A DNA stretch of 60,089 nucleotides from contig JAHFDN010000018.1 in the NCBI GenBank assembly GCA_023248995.1, forward strand, positions 1-60,089. The letters are read 5' to 3'. The stretch's first letter is position 1. Each line of letters begins with the position of its first letter. Under the pieces are notes generated by a model, which saw nothing but the letters and a program-made list of their open reading frames with translations, had not been told where the DNA came from and did not search any database. Of the stretch, positions 32,684 to 41,859 are shown piece by piece. The position numbers were made by a program, and so were the translations under genes. The stretch comes from Candidatus Rokuibacteriota bacterium (GTDB lineage: Bacteria > Methylomirabilota > Methylomirabilia > Rokubacteriales > CSP1-6).

Positions 32684-33118
32684 ATGTTTCGAGGTCGCTT
32701 CTATCACACGATTGACCCGAAGGGGCGGCTCAGCATTCCGTCCAAGTTTCGTGACGTCCTGGACGGCGAGCGCCGGCTTGTCATCGTGCCGAACGAACAC
32801 GGCCTGGAAGTGCACCCGATGAAGCTGTGGGAACAGATCGAGGCCAAGGTGAAGATGCTTCCGCAGATGGATCCCGACGTGCAGAAGTTCAATCGCCTCT
32901 ACATCTCGAGCGCTGTGGACGCAGTGCTCGACGGGCAGGGGCGCATCCAGATTCAACCCGATCTCCGCCAGCGGGCCGGGCTTGCCAAGGACGTCGTGCT
33001 CGTGGGCTGGGTCGGCAAATTCGAGATCTGGAACAAAGAGCGGTGGGAGGAGTACCTCAGGACGAACGAGGCGGCTTTGCCCTCGCTCTACGAGAAGATC
33101 AGCAGCAGGGGAGTCTGA
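32684..33118 (+). CDS. mraZ: Transcriptional regulator MraZ
   Basis: A 144-residue MraZ, a ring-forming AbrB-like DNA-binding protein that represses the dcw operon. Both swapped-hairpin repeats are intact: DPKGRLSIPSKFRDVL near residue 10-25 and DGQGRIQIQPDLRQRAGL near 86-103. The start ATG 32684 gives the standard MFRGRFYHTIDPKGR. An in-frame GTG at 32660 would add eight atypical residues. Ribosome site is weak. It heads the cluster, 5 bases before rsmH. Confidence 0.96.
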   Translation: MFRGRFYHTIDPKGRLSIPSKFRDVLDGERRLVIVPNEHGLEVHPMKLWEQIEAKVKMLPQMDPDVQKFNRLYISSAVDAVLDGQGRIQIQPDLRQRAGLAKDVVLVGWVGKFEIWNKERWEEYLRTNEAALPSLYEKISSRGV

Positions 33119-33123
33119 AGCTC

Positions 33124-34041
33124 GTGAAGCCGGAGGCCGGGACTCACCTCCCGGCCCTGCCGGACGAGGTGACGTTTCTCTTGCGCCCCCGAGGGGCGGG
33201 GTGGGTGGTGGACGGCACGGTGGGAATGGGCGGACATGCCGAACTGCTTTTGGAGCGCGGCGGCGAGCGGGTTCGGCTGCTCGGGATCGATCGGGACCCG
33301 GCGGGTTTGGCTCAGGCCCGCATCCGCCTCTCCCGCTTTGGCGATCGAGTCGTGTTGCGCCACGCCGACTTTCGCGACCTCCACGCGGTGGCCCGGGCGA
33401 ACGGGGTGGAGGATGCGCAGTCCGTCCTCCTGGATCTCGGGGTGTCCACCTATCAGCTGGCGACTCCGGAGCGTGGCTTCTCCTTTGCGACCGACGCCCC
33501 CCTCGATATGCGCTTCGATCCGACCCGCGGGCCGACGGCCGCCCGTCTCCTCGAGACGTGTTCGGAGGCGGAGCTGGCCCGGATGATCTTCGAGTACGGA
33601 GGGGAGCCCCACGCCCGCCGGATCGCCCGCGAGATCGTGAGACGCCGGGGGCGGAAGCCGCTCCGGACGACCGGGGACCTGGTCCAGGTGGTGAAGGCCG
33701 CGGTGCCCCGCCGGGCGTGGTCGAAGGGCCGCCACGTCGCGACCCGGACCTTTCAGGCGATCCGCATGGCCGTGAACCAGGAGCTGGATGCGCTCGGACA
33801 AGCCCTGCCGGCCGCGGCGGGGCTCCTCGCTCCGGGGGGCCGGCTCGGGGTCATCAGCTTTCACTCGGGTGAGGATCGAGTCGTGAAACAGGCTTTTCGC
33901 TCGCTCGCCGCGGGGCCCTACGCCCTCGTCGAGCCCGCGCCCATCACGCCGAGCCGCGAGGAGCGGCAGGCCAATCCGCGTGCCCGCAGCGCCAAGCTCC
34001 GGGTGCTCGAGCGCAGGAGGGAGTCGCATGACGCCCGCTGA
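33124..34041 (+). CDS. rsmH: 16S rRNA (cytosine(1402)-N(4))-methyltransferase
   Basis: A 305-residue RsmH (MraW), an S-adenosylmethionine enzyme that methylates C1402 in the ribosomal decoding centre. The AdoMet site VVDGTVGMGGH (about 29-39) and the later GVSTYQL and FATDAPLDMRFD blocks are intact, as is the C-terminal SFHSGEDRVVK. The start is GTG 33124. It overlaps ftsL by 14 bases. Confidence 0.95.
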   Translation: MKPEAGTHLPALPDEVTFLLRPRGAGWVVDGTVGMGGHAELLLERGGERVRLLGIDRDPAGLAQARIRLSRFGDRVVLRHADFRDLHAVARANGVEDAQSVLLDLGVSTYQLATPERGFSFATDAPLDMRFDPTRGPTAARLLETCSEAELARMIFEYGGEPHARRIAREIVRRRGRKPLRTTGDLVQVVKAAVPRRAWSKGRHVATRTFQAIRMAVNQELDALGQALPAAAGLLAPGGRLGVISFHSGEDRVVKQAFRSLAAGPYALVEPAPITPSREERQANPRARSAKLRVLERRRESHDAR

Positions 34042-34429
34042 TCAGTCGGCACGCCTCGTGCGGGAACGGGACCCGCGCCTCTGGCGCGCCATGGGGACCA
34101 CCCTCCTCGTCACCGCCTGTCTGGTGGGAGCCGTCCTCGGAATCGTCGGGCTCAAGGTCACGCAGGTGAGGTTGTCGTACCGGCTGGATCAGCTCCGCCT
34201 GGTCCGGAGCGAGCTGGAAGGGGTGAACCGTCAGTTGCGGGTGGAGCACGCCACGCTCCGCGCGCTCGCCCGGATCGAGTCCAAAGCGCGGGGCGAACTG
34301 GGGATGCTTTCCCCGTCGCGCAGTCAGGTACGGCTGGCGCGGGAGTACGTGCCGGGCGGCGGCGGCACCGCGTCGCTTCGCACCGCGTGGGAGGAACCAC
34401 TGGCCCCCCCTGGGCCGCGAGTCAGGTGA
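34028..34429 (+). CDS. ftsL: Cell division protein FtsL
   Basis: A 133-residue bitopic protein: short basic cytoplasmic tail, one TM segment (about 25-45, LLVTACLVGAVLGIVGL), then a periplasmic coiled coil (about 48-85). Sequence is poorly conserved in this family, so the call rests on size, topology and its place between rsmH and ftsI. FtsL joins FtsB and FtsQ in activating septal synthesis. Starts 14 bases before the rsmH stop. Confidence 0.88.
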   Translation: MTPADQSARLVRERDPRLWRAMGTTLLVTACLVGAVLGIVGLKVTQVRLSYRLDQLRLVRSELEGVNRQLRVEHATLRALARIESKARGELGMLSPSRSQVRLAREYVPGGGGTASLRTAWEEPLAPPGPRVR

Positions 34430-34459
34430 CGTGACGAACGCCGAACGAGCTGAGTGGGC

Positions 34460-36472
34460 ATGACGGGGCCGCTGGGCGGGTCTCTCCGGTCCCGTGCGCT
34501 CATCCTCGCGGCTCTGTTTGCCTCGGCCCTCCTGGCGCTGACCGGTCGTCTGGCGTTCCTTCAGGTCGTCAAGCACGAAGAGCTGTCGCGGCTGGCCGAG
34601 CGGCAGCGCTCCAAGACGATCACCCTCCGTCCCGAGCGCGGCCCGATCCTCGACCGCGCCGGGCAGCCGCTGGCGGTGTCGAGCCGCGCCGAGTCCCTCT
34701 TCGCTCTGCCGGCGCGCATCGAGGACCCGGAGAGGACCGCCCGGCGTCTGGCGGCGATCTTGAAGGAGACGCCCGGGGCGATCCGGAAGCGGCTTGAGGC
34801 GGACCGCGGCTTCGCCTGGGTCAAACGCAAGCTCCCGCCGGCCGTCGCCCAGGCGATCCGGGCGCTCGGCGAGCCGGGCCTCGGCTTCGTCGAGGAGAGT
34901 CTTCGTCTCTACCCGAACCGCGAGCTGGCGGCGCACGTGCTGGGGTTCGAGGGGGTGGACGGCCGGGGGCTCGAGGGTGTCGAGCGGGCCTGGGACAGTC
35001 ACCTGGCCGGCGAACCCGGTCTGGGTCTCGTGGAGCGCGACGCACTCGGCCGGGAGGTGACAGGGCTGGCCGCGGTGATCAAGCGCCCGACGCCGGGGCA
35101 GGGCGTCGTCCTGACCGTGGACAGAACGATCCAGTATCTGGCCGAGAAGGAGCTGGACACCGCCTGGCGGCGGACGCGCTCCCAGTCCGCCCTGGCGATC
35201 GTCCTCGATCCGCGCACCGGGGAGGTTCTCGCCCTCGCCGTCCGTCCGACCTTCAACCCCAACAGCTTTGCGACGGCGACGGCCAACGAATGGCGGAACC
35301 GCGCCGTGACCGATCCCTTCGAGCCGGGCTCCACCTTCAAGGTCATCCTGGCCGCTGCCGCCCTCCAGGCGGGCGCGGCGCGCCCGACCGATCGCTTCTA
35401 CGGCGAGCAGGGGAGCATCACCGTCGCCAGCACGGTGATCCACGACTGGAAGCGGTACGGCTGGCTCACCTTCTCGGAGGTTCTTCAGAACTCCTCGAAC
35501 GTGGGAGCGATCAAGGTCGGGATGGCCCTGGGACGGGACCGCTACTACCACTACATCACCAGCTTCGGGTTCGGGAGCCTCACCGGTCTCGGGCTGCCCG
35601 GCGAGAGCCGTGGGCAGATCCGGCCGCCGGAGCGCTGGTCGGGGCTCTCTCTGGCCACGATGTCCATCGGCCAGGAAGTGTCGGTGACCGCGCTCCAGCT
35701 GATCGCCGCCTTCGGCGCCGTGGCCAACGGGGGTATGCTCATGCAGCCCCAGATCGTCCGGGCCACGCTGGATGCGGCCGGCCATGAGCTGCGGGGTTTG
35801 GAACCCCGTGTGGTCCGCCAGGTGATCGCCCCCGAGACGGCCCGGTCGCTGACGCAGATCCTCACCGGGGTGGTCGAGGAGGGGACCGGTCACCTCGCCG
35901 CGATCCCCGGCTATCGGGTGGCGGGCAAAACGGGCACGGCTCAGAAGCTCGACCCGGCAACCAAGCACTACTCGCGGGCGCCGGGGGTCCTCTCCTTCGT
36001 CGGCTTCGCACCCGCCGACGATCCGCGCGTCGTGATGCTGGTCCTGCTCGACGAGCCCAAGACCGAGAAGTGGGGGAGCGAGGCCGCGGCACCCATCTTC
36101 GCCGCCCTCGGGCGCGAGGTGCTCCGCTACCTGAACGTGCTCCCGCAAGACGCGCCGCCGGTCCAAATCGTGCGCGCGGGGGAGCCCGGGACGAGCGTGC
36201 CTGTCTCCCTACCGGAGGCGAGCCGGGCGGCCGCCGCTCTGGCCCCCGGGACCGGGCGCGCGGCACTGGACGCTGACGCGCGGAGCGCGCGGATGCCGGA
36301 CTTGGCCGGCAAGAGTCTTCGAAGGGCGCTGTCCGTCTTGGAGGCGCTTGACACCCAGGTGGAGGTGGCGGGTCGCGGGGTGGTGGTGAGCCAGCGGCCG
36401 GCGGCCGGTGAGGCGCTGGCGCCCGGTGCGATTGCCCGGTTGGAACTGGCTCCGCCGACCGCCCGGCGATGA
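34460..36472 (+). CDS. ftsI: Septal peptidoglycan transpeptidase FtsI (PBP3), with PASTA domain
   Basis: A 670-residue class B penicillin-binding protein. TM near the N-terminus, PBP dimer domain (about 55-200), then transpeptidase domain with SxxK nucleophile (EPGSTFK, Ser near 291), SxN (SSN near 345) and KTG (GKTGTAQ near 489). A C-terminal PASTA domain follows (about 610-668, MPDLAGKSLRRALSVLE), usual in SpoVD/PBP2x-like enzymes of Gram-positives and some diderms but absent from E. coli FtsI. Start ATG 34460; GTG 34454 would add two residues. Its TGA overlaps the murE ATG. Confidence 0.95.
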   Translation: MTGPLGGSLRSRALILAALFASALLALTGRLAFLQVVKHEELSRLAERQRSKTITLRPERGPILDRAGQPLAVSSRAESLFALPARIEDPERTARRLAAILKETPGAIRKRLEADRGFAWVKRKLPPAVAQAIRALGEPGLGFVEESLRLYPNRELAAHVLGFEGVDGRGLEGVERAWDSHLAGEPGLGLVERDALGREVTGLAAVIKRPTPGQGVVLTVDRTIQYLAEKELDTAWRRTRSQSALAIVLDPRTGEVLALAVRPTFNPNSFATATANEWRNRAVTDPFEPGSTFKVILAAAALQAGAARPTDRFYGEQGSITVASTVIHDWKRYGWLTFSEVLQNSSNVGAIKVGMALGRDRYYHYITSFGFGSLTGLGLPGESRGQIRPPERWSGLSLATMSIGQEVSVTALQLIAAFGAVANGGMLMQPQIVRATLDAAGHELRGLEPRVVRQVIAPETARSLTQILTGVVEEGTGHLAAIPGYRVAGKTGTAQKLDPATKHYSRAPGVLSFVGFAPADDPRVVMLVLLDEPKTEKWGSEAAAPIFAALGREVLRYLNVLPQDAPPVQIVRAGEPGTSVPVSLPEASRAAAALAPGTGRAALDADARSARMPDLAGKSLRRALSVLEALDTQVEVAGRGVVVSQRPAAGEALAPGAIARLELAPPTARR

Positions 36473-37968
36473 GGCCGCGCCGCGTGGCGATGAGCACACT
36501 CTTGGAGGCGCTCGGGGAGAAAACGGTGCTGGGATCGCTCCCTCCCGCCGTCACGGGACTGACCTGCGATTCGCGAGCCGTGACGGCCGGCGACCTCTTC
36601 GTTGCGGTCCCCGGGCTCCGGCAGGACGGGCGGCGGTTCATTCCCGAAGCGCTCCAGCGCGGGGCTCTGGCGGTGGTGACCGAGGGCGGGGACCCCCTGG
36701 CGGGCTCCGACCGGGGGCGCGTCCTCGTGCCGTCGGTGAGGGAGGCGCTGGCGCGGCTGGCTGCCGCGTTTTTCGACCACCCGTCGCGGGCGCTCACCGT
36801 GGTGGGGATCACGGGGACGAACGGGAAGACCACGACCTCCTATCTGGTGGAGGCGCTGCTCCGCGCCCGCGGGATGCGCTCGGGCGTGGTCGGGACGATC
36901 CAGTACCAGATCGGCGACGAATCTCTTCCCGCCGGCCAGACGACGCCCGAGGCGGTGGAGCTTCAACGGCTCCTGGCTCGAATGGTGGCGTCCGGCGTGA
37001 CGGGCGTGGCCATGGAAGTCTCCTCCCACGCGCTGGCCCTCCACCGGGTGGACGGAATGGAGTTCGACGTGGCCGTCTTCACCAACCTCACCCAGGATCA
37101 CCTGGATTTCCACGGGACGCTCGAGGCCTACGGCCGGGCCAAACGGCGGCTCTTCGAGCTCGTGGCGGGCTCCGCCAAGCCCGAGCGGTGGGCGGTGATC
37201 AATCTTGATGATCCCGCGGGCCGCGGGATGGTGGAGGGACTCCCGCTCCCGACCCTCACGTACGGACTCCGGGCCCCCGCCCAGGTGCGTCCCGCGGAGT
37301 CCGCCTCCACGCTCGACGGCATCCGGATGACCGTCGAGACGCCGGCCGGCCGCTTGGCCCTGGTCTCTCCCCTCATCGGGGAGTACAACATCATGAATCT
37401 CCTCGCCGCGTGCGCGGTGGGGACGGCGCTTGGGATGGAGCCGGCCTCGATCCAGAAGGCCCTCGCGTCGGTCGCCAGCGTGCCGGGGCGCTTCGAGCGC
37501 GTGGAGGCGGGGCAGCCGTTTCTCGTCGTCGTGGACTACGCGCACACTCCCGATGCCCTGGGGCGGGTTCTGGCCACCGCGCGCAAGCTCACCCGGGGGC
37601 GGCTGGGCGTCGTCTTCGGCTGCGGCGGTGACCGCGACCGCGGCAAGCGGCCCATCATGGGCGCGATCGCCGCGCGGCTGGCCGACCGGGTGTGGGTGAC
37701 CTCCGACAACCCGCGGAGCGAAGACCCCGCCGCGATCATCGAGGAAGTGGTGGCGGGAGTCCGCGACGTCTGGCCCGACCTCGACCGCTGTGCTATGATT
37801 CCGGACAGGCGCGTCGCCATCGGAGCTGCACTCGCGTGGGCCCACCCCGGCGACCTCCTCGTGATCGCGGGGAAGGGCCACGAGACCTACCAGATCATCG
37901 GCCGAGAAGTGCTCCCCTTCGACGACCGGGTGGTGGTTCGTCAGATCCTCGCGGAACGCGTGCAATAA
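36469..37968 (+). CDS. murE: UDP-N-acetylmuramoyl-L-alanyl-D-glutamate--2,6-diaminopimelate ligase
   Basis: A 499-residue Mur ligase adding the third stem residue. ATP loop GTNGKTTTS (about 119-127). The specificity motif DNPR is present (TSDNPRSEDP, about residue 406-409), which marks meso-diaminopimelate rather than lysine. Start ATG 36469 forms an ATGA with the ftsI stop; ATG 36490 is an alternative. A TATGAT at 37793-37798 inside the gene might be a weak internal -10 for murF, but no -35 supports it. Confidence 0.95.
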   Translation: MRPRRVAMSTLLEALGEKTVLGSLPPAVTGLTCDSRAVTAGDLFVAVPGLRQDGRRFIPEALQRGALAVVTEGGDPLAGSDRGRVLVPSVREALARLAAAFFDHPSRALTVVGITGTNGKTTTSYLVEALLRARGMRSGVVGTIQYQIGDESLPAGQTTPEAVELQRLLARMVASGVTGVAMEVSSHALALHRVDGMEFDVAVFTNLTQDHLDFHGTLEAYGRAKRRLFELVAGSAKPERWAVINLDDPAGRGMVEGLPLPTLTYGLRAPAQVRPAESASTLDGIRMTVETPAGRLALVSPLIGEYNIMNLLAACAVGTALGMEPASIQKALASVASVPGRFERVEAGQPFLVVVDYAHTPDALGRVLATARKLTRGRLGVVFGCGGDRDRGKRPIMGAIAARLADRVWVTSDNPRSEDPAAIIEEVVAGVRDVWPDLDRCAMIPDRRVAIGAALAWAHPGDLLVIAGKGHETYQIIGREVLPFDDRVVVRQILAERVQ

Positions 37969-37976
37969 GGAGCGCT

Positions 37977-39365
37977 ATGTCGTTGCTGACCGTCCAGGAA
38001 GTGGTTCGCGCGGTTCACGGCGCCCTGGTCGGGGGCGACCTCGGGGTGCCCGTGACCGGCGTGAGCATCGACAGCCGCACGCTGGGCGTGGGCGAGGCCT
38101 TTTTCGCCATCCGCGGTCATCGTCAGGACGGGCATGCCTTCGTCAAGGACGCCGCGGCGCGCGGCGCCGCCTGCCTGGTCGTGCACCACCTCCCGGACGA
38201 GGTCCCGCTCCACGTGCCGGTGATCCTGGTTGACGACACGACGCGCGCTCTGGGGCGCCTCGCCCTCTTCCATCGGAGCCGGTTCGCGCTGCCGGTCGTC
38301 GCCGTGACCGGCTCCAACGGGAAGACCACGACCAAGGAGATGGTCGCGGTGATCCTCGGCGCCCGCGGTCCCGTTCTCAAACCCGAGGGGAGCTTCAACA
38401 ACCAGTGGGGGCTCCCCCTGACGCTTCTCGGGCTCCGGCCCGAACACCAGTCGATCGTGGTCGAGCTGGGAGCCAACCAGCGCGGCGAAATCGCCACTCT
38501 GGCGGGCCTCGCGCGTCCGAGCGTCGGGATCGTCACGACCGTGGCGGCGGCGCACATGGAATTCTTCGGGACGCTGGACGAGGTGCAGCGGGAGAAAAGC
38601 GCCCTGGTGAGGGCGATCCCGCCGGAGGGGAGCGTGGCCCTCAACGCGGACGACCCGCGGGTCCGCGCGATGGCGTCGGAGGCCCGCGCGCCGGTTCTCC
38701 TGTACGGGGTCTCCGCCGACGCCGACGTCCGCGCTGCCGAGCCCCTCGAGGAGACGCTCGACGGAGTGGCCTTCACGCTGGAGATCCGGGGCGCGCGGTG
38801 CCCGGTGAGGTTGGCGTTCCCGGGCCGCCACAACATCATCAACGCTCTCGCGGGGGCGGCCGCCGGGGTAGCGCTCGGTCTGTCTCTTTCGGACATCGCG
38901 GCCGGACTGGAGCGGGCTCGGCCCGTCAAAGGCCGCTGCGTCTGGCGCCGGGCGGGCGCGGTGCGCATCCTCGACGACACCTACAACGCCAATCCGGCGG
39001 CCGTGGACGCGGCGCTGGCCATCGTCGCCCGGGCGCGGGGCGCGGGCCGCGTGCTGGTCGTGCTGGGGGACATGCTCGAGCTGGGCGACCTCACGGAGAG
39101 CGCGCACCAGGACGTCGGCCGCCGCGCGGCCCAGCTGGGCGTGGACGCGTTTGTCGGCGTCGGAGCTCTCGCCGGGCACGCGGTGGCCGCCGCGCGCGAG
39201 GCGGGGCTCGTCGAGAGCCACCACGTGGAGACCACGGACGACGCGGTCATCCTTCTGCTCAAGCGCCTGGCACCCGGGGACCATCTGCTGGTGAAAGGGT
39301 CCCGGGGGATGCGGATGGAGCGGGTCGTGGATGCGCTCGTGGCGCGGCTGGGAGGAGGCGAATGA
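37977..39365 (+). CDS. murF: UDP-N-acetylmuramoyl-tripeptide--D-alanyl-D-alanine ligase
   Basis: A 462-residue Mur ligase adding the D-Ala-D-Ala dipeptide. ATP loop TGSNGKTTTKE (about 111-121), central VVELGANQRGEI and the C-terminal DDTYNANP (about 332-339) mark MurF. AAGGAG lies 5 bases before the ATG. It needs D-Ala-D-Ala from Ddl, whose gene is not in this cluster. Confidence 0.95.
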   Translation: MSLLTVQEVVRAVHGALVGGDLGVPVTGVSIDSRTLGVGEAFFAIRGHRQDGHAFVKDAAARGAACLVVHHLPDEVPLHVPVILVDDTTRALGRLALFHRSRFALPVVAVTGSNGKTTTKEMVAVILGARGPVLKPEGSFNNQWGLPLTLLGLRPEHQSIVVELGANQRGEIATLAGLARPSVGIVTTVAAAHMEFFGTLDEVQREKSALVRAIPPEGSVALNADDPRVRAMASEARAPVLLYGVSADADVRAAEPLEETLDGVAFTLEIRGARCPVRLAFPGRHNIINALAGAAAGVALGLSLSDIAAGLERARPVKGRCVWRRAGAVRILDDTYNANPAAVDAALAIVARARGAGRVLVVLGDMLELGDLTESAHQDVGRRAAQLGVDAFVGVGALAGHAVAAAREAGLVESHHVETTDDAVILLLKRLAPGDHLLVKGSRGMRMERVVDALVARLGGGE

Positions 39366-39368
39366 CGG

Positions 39369-40448
39369 ATGCTCTATCACCTCCTCGTGCCGTTCGCCAA
39401 GGAGCACATCGTCTTCAACGTCTTCCGGTACATCACGTTCCGGACGGCGATGGCCACGGTCACGGCGCTGGTGCTGTCCTTTCTGCTCGGCCCGTGGCTG
39501 GTCCGGAAGCTCGCGATGCGGCAGGCGGGCGGCGAGACGATCCGCGAAGACACTCCCGAACGCCACCGCGCGAAGGCCGGGACCCCGACCATGGGAGGGA
39601 TCCTGATCCTCGCGGCGATCCTGGGCTCGACGCTCCTCTGGGCGAACCTCAAGAACCGCTACATCTGGCTGATCGTGCTGGTCACGGCCGGGTTGGGCCT
39701 CATCGGGCTCGCCGACGACTGTCGGAAGCTCCGCACCAGGAAGGGCGTGTCGGCCAGGCAGAAGTTCGCCGCCCAGATCCTGCTCGTGGGGGGCCTGCTG
39801 CTGTCTCTCTACCTGTTTCCGGTGGACGGCTTTTCGACCCGGCTGGCGATCCCGTTCTTCAAGGGGTGGCTGCTGAACCTGGGCTGGTTCTGGATCCTCT
39901 TCGCGGTGCTCGTGATCGTGGGCGCCTCCAACGCCGTGAACCTCACCGACGGCCTCGACGGGCTGGCGGTGGGTCCTGTCATCATGGCCGGGGGCGCGTT
40001 TGCGGTGATCGCGTACCTGACCGGCAACTTCATCGCCGCCGAGTACCTGAAGATTCCGAACGTCAAGGGGGCAGGGGAGCTCACCGTCTTCTGCGGCGCT
40101 CTCGTGGGGGCGAGCCTTGGCTTTCTCTGGTTCAACAGCTACCCGGCCCAGGTCTTCATGGGCGACGTGGGCTCTCTGGCGCTCGGCGGAGCGATCGGAA
40201 CCCTCGCCGTCCTGACGAAGGCGGAGCTCCTCCTGCCGCTCATCGGCGGGTTGTACGTCGTGGAGGCGGGATCGGTGATCATCCAGGTGGTCTGCTACAG
40301 GCTCACCGGCAAGCGGGTGTTCCGGATGGCACCGCTCCATCACCACTACGAGCTCGCCGGATGGCCGGAGCCCAAAATCATCGTGCGCTTCTGGATCGTG
40401 TCCTTCATCCTGGCGCTCCTGGCCCTGACCACGCTGAAACTCAGGTGA
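39369..40448 (+). CDS. mraY: Phospho-N-acetylmuramoyl-pentapeptide-transferase
   Basis: A 359-residue inner-membrane enzyme that joins UDP-MurNAc-pentapeptide to undecaprenyl phosphate, making lipid I. About ten TM segments. Conserved motifs include GTPTMGG (about 74-80), the acidic LADDCRK (about 115-121), [13 protein letters not shown] (about 192-204) and the HHHYE triad near the C-terminus. GGAGGAGG lies 11 bases before the ATG. Confidence 0.96.
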   Translation: MLYHLLVPFAKEHIVFNVFRYITFRTAMATVTALVLSFLLGPWLVRKLAMRQAGGETIREDTPERHRAKAGTPTMGGILILAAILGSTLLWANLKNRYIWLIVLVTAGLGLIGLADDCRKLRTRKGVSARQKFAAQILLVGGLLLSLYLFPVDGFSTRLAIPFFKGWLLNLGWFWILFAVLVIVGASNAVNLTDGLDGLAVGPVIMAGGAFAVIAYLTGNFIAAEYLKIPNVKGAGELTVFCGALVGASLGFLWFNSYPAQVFMGDVGSLALGGAIGTLAVLTKAELLLPLIGGLYVVEAGSVIIQVVCYRLTGKRVFRMAPLHHHYELAGWPEPKIIVRFWIVSFILALLALTTLKLR

Positions 40449-40452
40449 ATGC

Positions 40453-41859
40453 ATGAGCCCCGAGTTGCAGGAGGAAGTTGAGGTGCGAGGCGCGGCGTAC
40501 CGGGAGTGGCTCCGTGGGCGGACGGTCTCGGTCGTGGGACTCGCCCGGAGCGGCGTGGCCGCTTGCCGGCTGCTCCGGCGCCTGGGCGCCGTGGTTCTCG
40601 CCTCCGACGCCAAGCCGCGCGCCGCGCTGGGCAAGGACGCGCTGGCTCTCGAGGGCGAAGGCATCGTCCTCTCCACGGGCGGGCACCCGACCGAGGCGTT
40701 CCGTGGAGCCGGGCTGGTCGTGGTGAGCCCCGGGGTGCCGAAGGACCTGCCGGTCCTCGGAGACCTCCGGGGTGCCGGCGTCAGCGTGATCGGCGAGCTG
40801 GAGCTGGCCTGGCGGGCGATGGAGGCGCAGGTCATCGCCATCACGGGCACCAACGGCAAGACGACGACGACGGCGCTGACCGGCGCGCTGCTGCGCGAGC
40901 AGAGCCGGCCCGTCCTGGTGGCCGGCAACATCGGCACGCCCCTCTCGACCCACGCGCTCACGTTCCCCCCGGACGGAATCGTCGTGGTCGAGGTGTCGAG
41001 CTTCCAGCTGGAGACCATCGAGACGTTCCGGCCCCGGGTGGCAGCCGTTCTCAACCTGAGCGCCGACCATCTGGACCGCCACGGGAGCTTCGACGAGTAC
41101 GTGCGCGCCAAGCTCAGGATCTTCGAGAACCAGACGGAGGCCGACTGCGCCGTCCTGAACGCCGACGACGCCCTCACCGCCCAACTGGCCTCCCGCTCGA
41201 AGGCTCCCGTGGTGTTTTTCAGCCGGGCCCGGAGGCTGGACCACGGCGTCTTCTGCCAGGACGGGTGGATCGTGGCCAAGCTCAACGGCCATGTGGAGCC
41301 GATCTGCTCCGTGGGCGAGGTCTTCCTCCGGGGGACCCACAACCTGGAAAACGTGCTGGCCGCGACGGCCTGCGCTCTCTGGACCGGCATCGCGCCCGAA
41401 CCGCTCCGTCGCGCGATCGCGTTGTTCCGGGGCGTCGAGCACCGGATCGAATGGACCCGCGATCTTGGCGGGGTGGCGTACTACAACGACTCCAAGGGGA
41501 CCAACGTGGCCTCGACGATCAAGGCGCTGGAGAGCTTCAGCGAGCCGGTCATCCTGATCGCCGGCGGACAGGGCAAGGGGCAGGACTTCGGGCCGCTGGC
41601 GGAGGCGGCGCGGGGACGGGTCCGGCGCCTTATCCTGATCGGGGAAGATCGGGAGAAAATCCGCCGCGCCCTGGGGGAGGAGATCCCCTCCGCGTTCGCC
41701 GGATCCATGGAGGAGGCCGTCCGGCTGGCGCGACAGGGGGCGCGCCCCGGCGACGTGGTGCTCCTCTCTCCCGCCTGCGCCTCCTTCGACATGTTCGAGA
41801 ACTTCGAGCAGCGGGGCAGGGTCTTCAAGACGGCGGTCCTCGCCCTCCGGGACACCTGA
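40453..41859 (+). CDS. murD: UDP-N-acetylmuramoyl-L-alanine--D-glutamate ligase
   Basis: A 468-residue Mur ligase adding D-glutamate. The N-terminal VVGLARSGVAACRLL binds the uridine nucleotide; the ATP loop is TGTNGKTTTTAL (about 132-143). The C-terminal SPACASFDMFENFEQRG is a MurD marker. Its TGA overlaps the ftsW ATG by one base. Confidence 0.95.
   Translation: MSPELQEEVEVRGAAYREWLRGRTVSVVGLARSGVAACRLLRRLGAVVLASDAKPRAALGKDALALEGEGIVLSTGGHPTEAFRGAGLVVVSPGVPKDLPVLGDLRGAGVSVIGELELAWRAMEAQVIAITGTNGKTTTTALTGALLREQSRPVLVAGNIGTPLSTHALTFPPDGIVVVEVSSFQLETIETFRPRVAAVLNLSADHLDRHGSFDEYVRAKLRIFENQTEADCAVLNADDALTAQLASRSKAPVVFFSRARRLDHGVFCQDGWIVAKLNGHVEPICSVGEVFLRGTHNLENVLAATACALWTGIAPEPLRRAIALFRGVEHRIEWTRDLGGVAYYNDSKGTNVASTIKALESFSEPVILIAGGQGKGQDFGPLAEAARGRVRRLILIGEDREKIRRALGEEIPSAFAGSMEEAVRLARQGARPGDVVLLSPACASFDMFENFEQRGRVFKTAVLALRDT

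Noticed and set aside
37790-37800. TGCTATGAT inside murE as a promoter for murF
   Set aside because: No -35 at a proper distance; murF already has a good ribosome site and follows murE by 8 bases.
37941-41390. Open frame of 1149 codons antisense to murF, mraY and murD
   Set aside because: It covers three clear genes on the other strand and has shadow-frame composition; stops are rare in GC-rich antisense frames.
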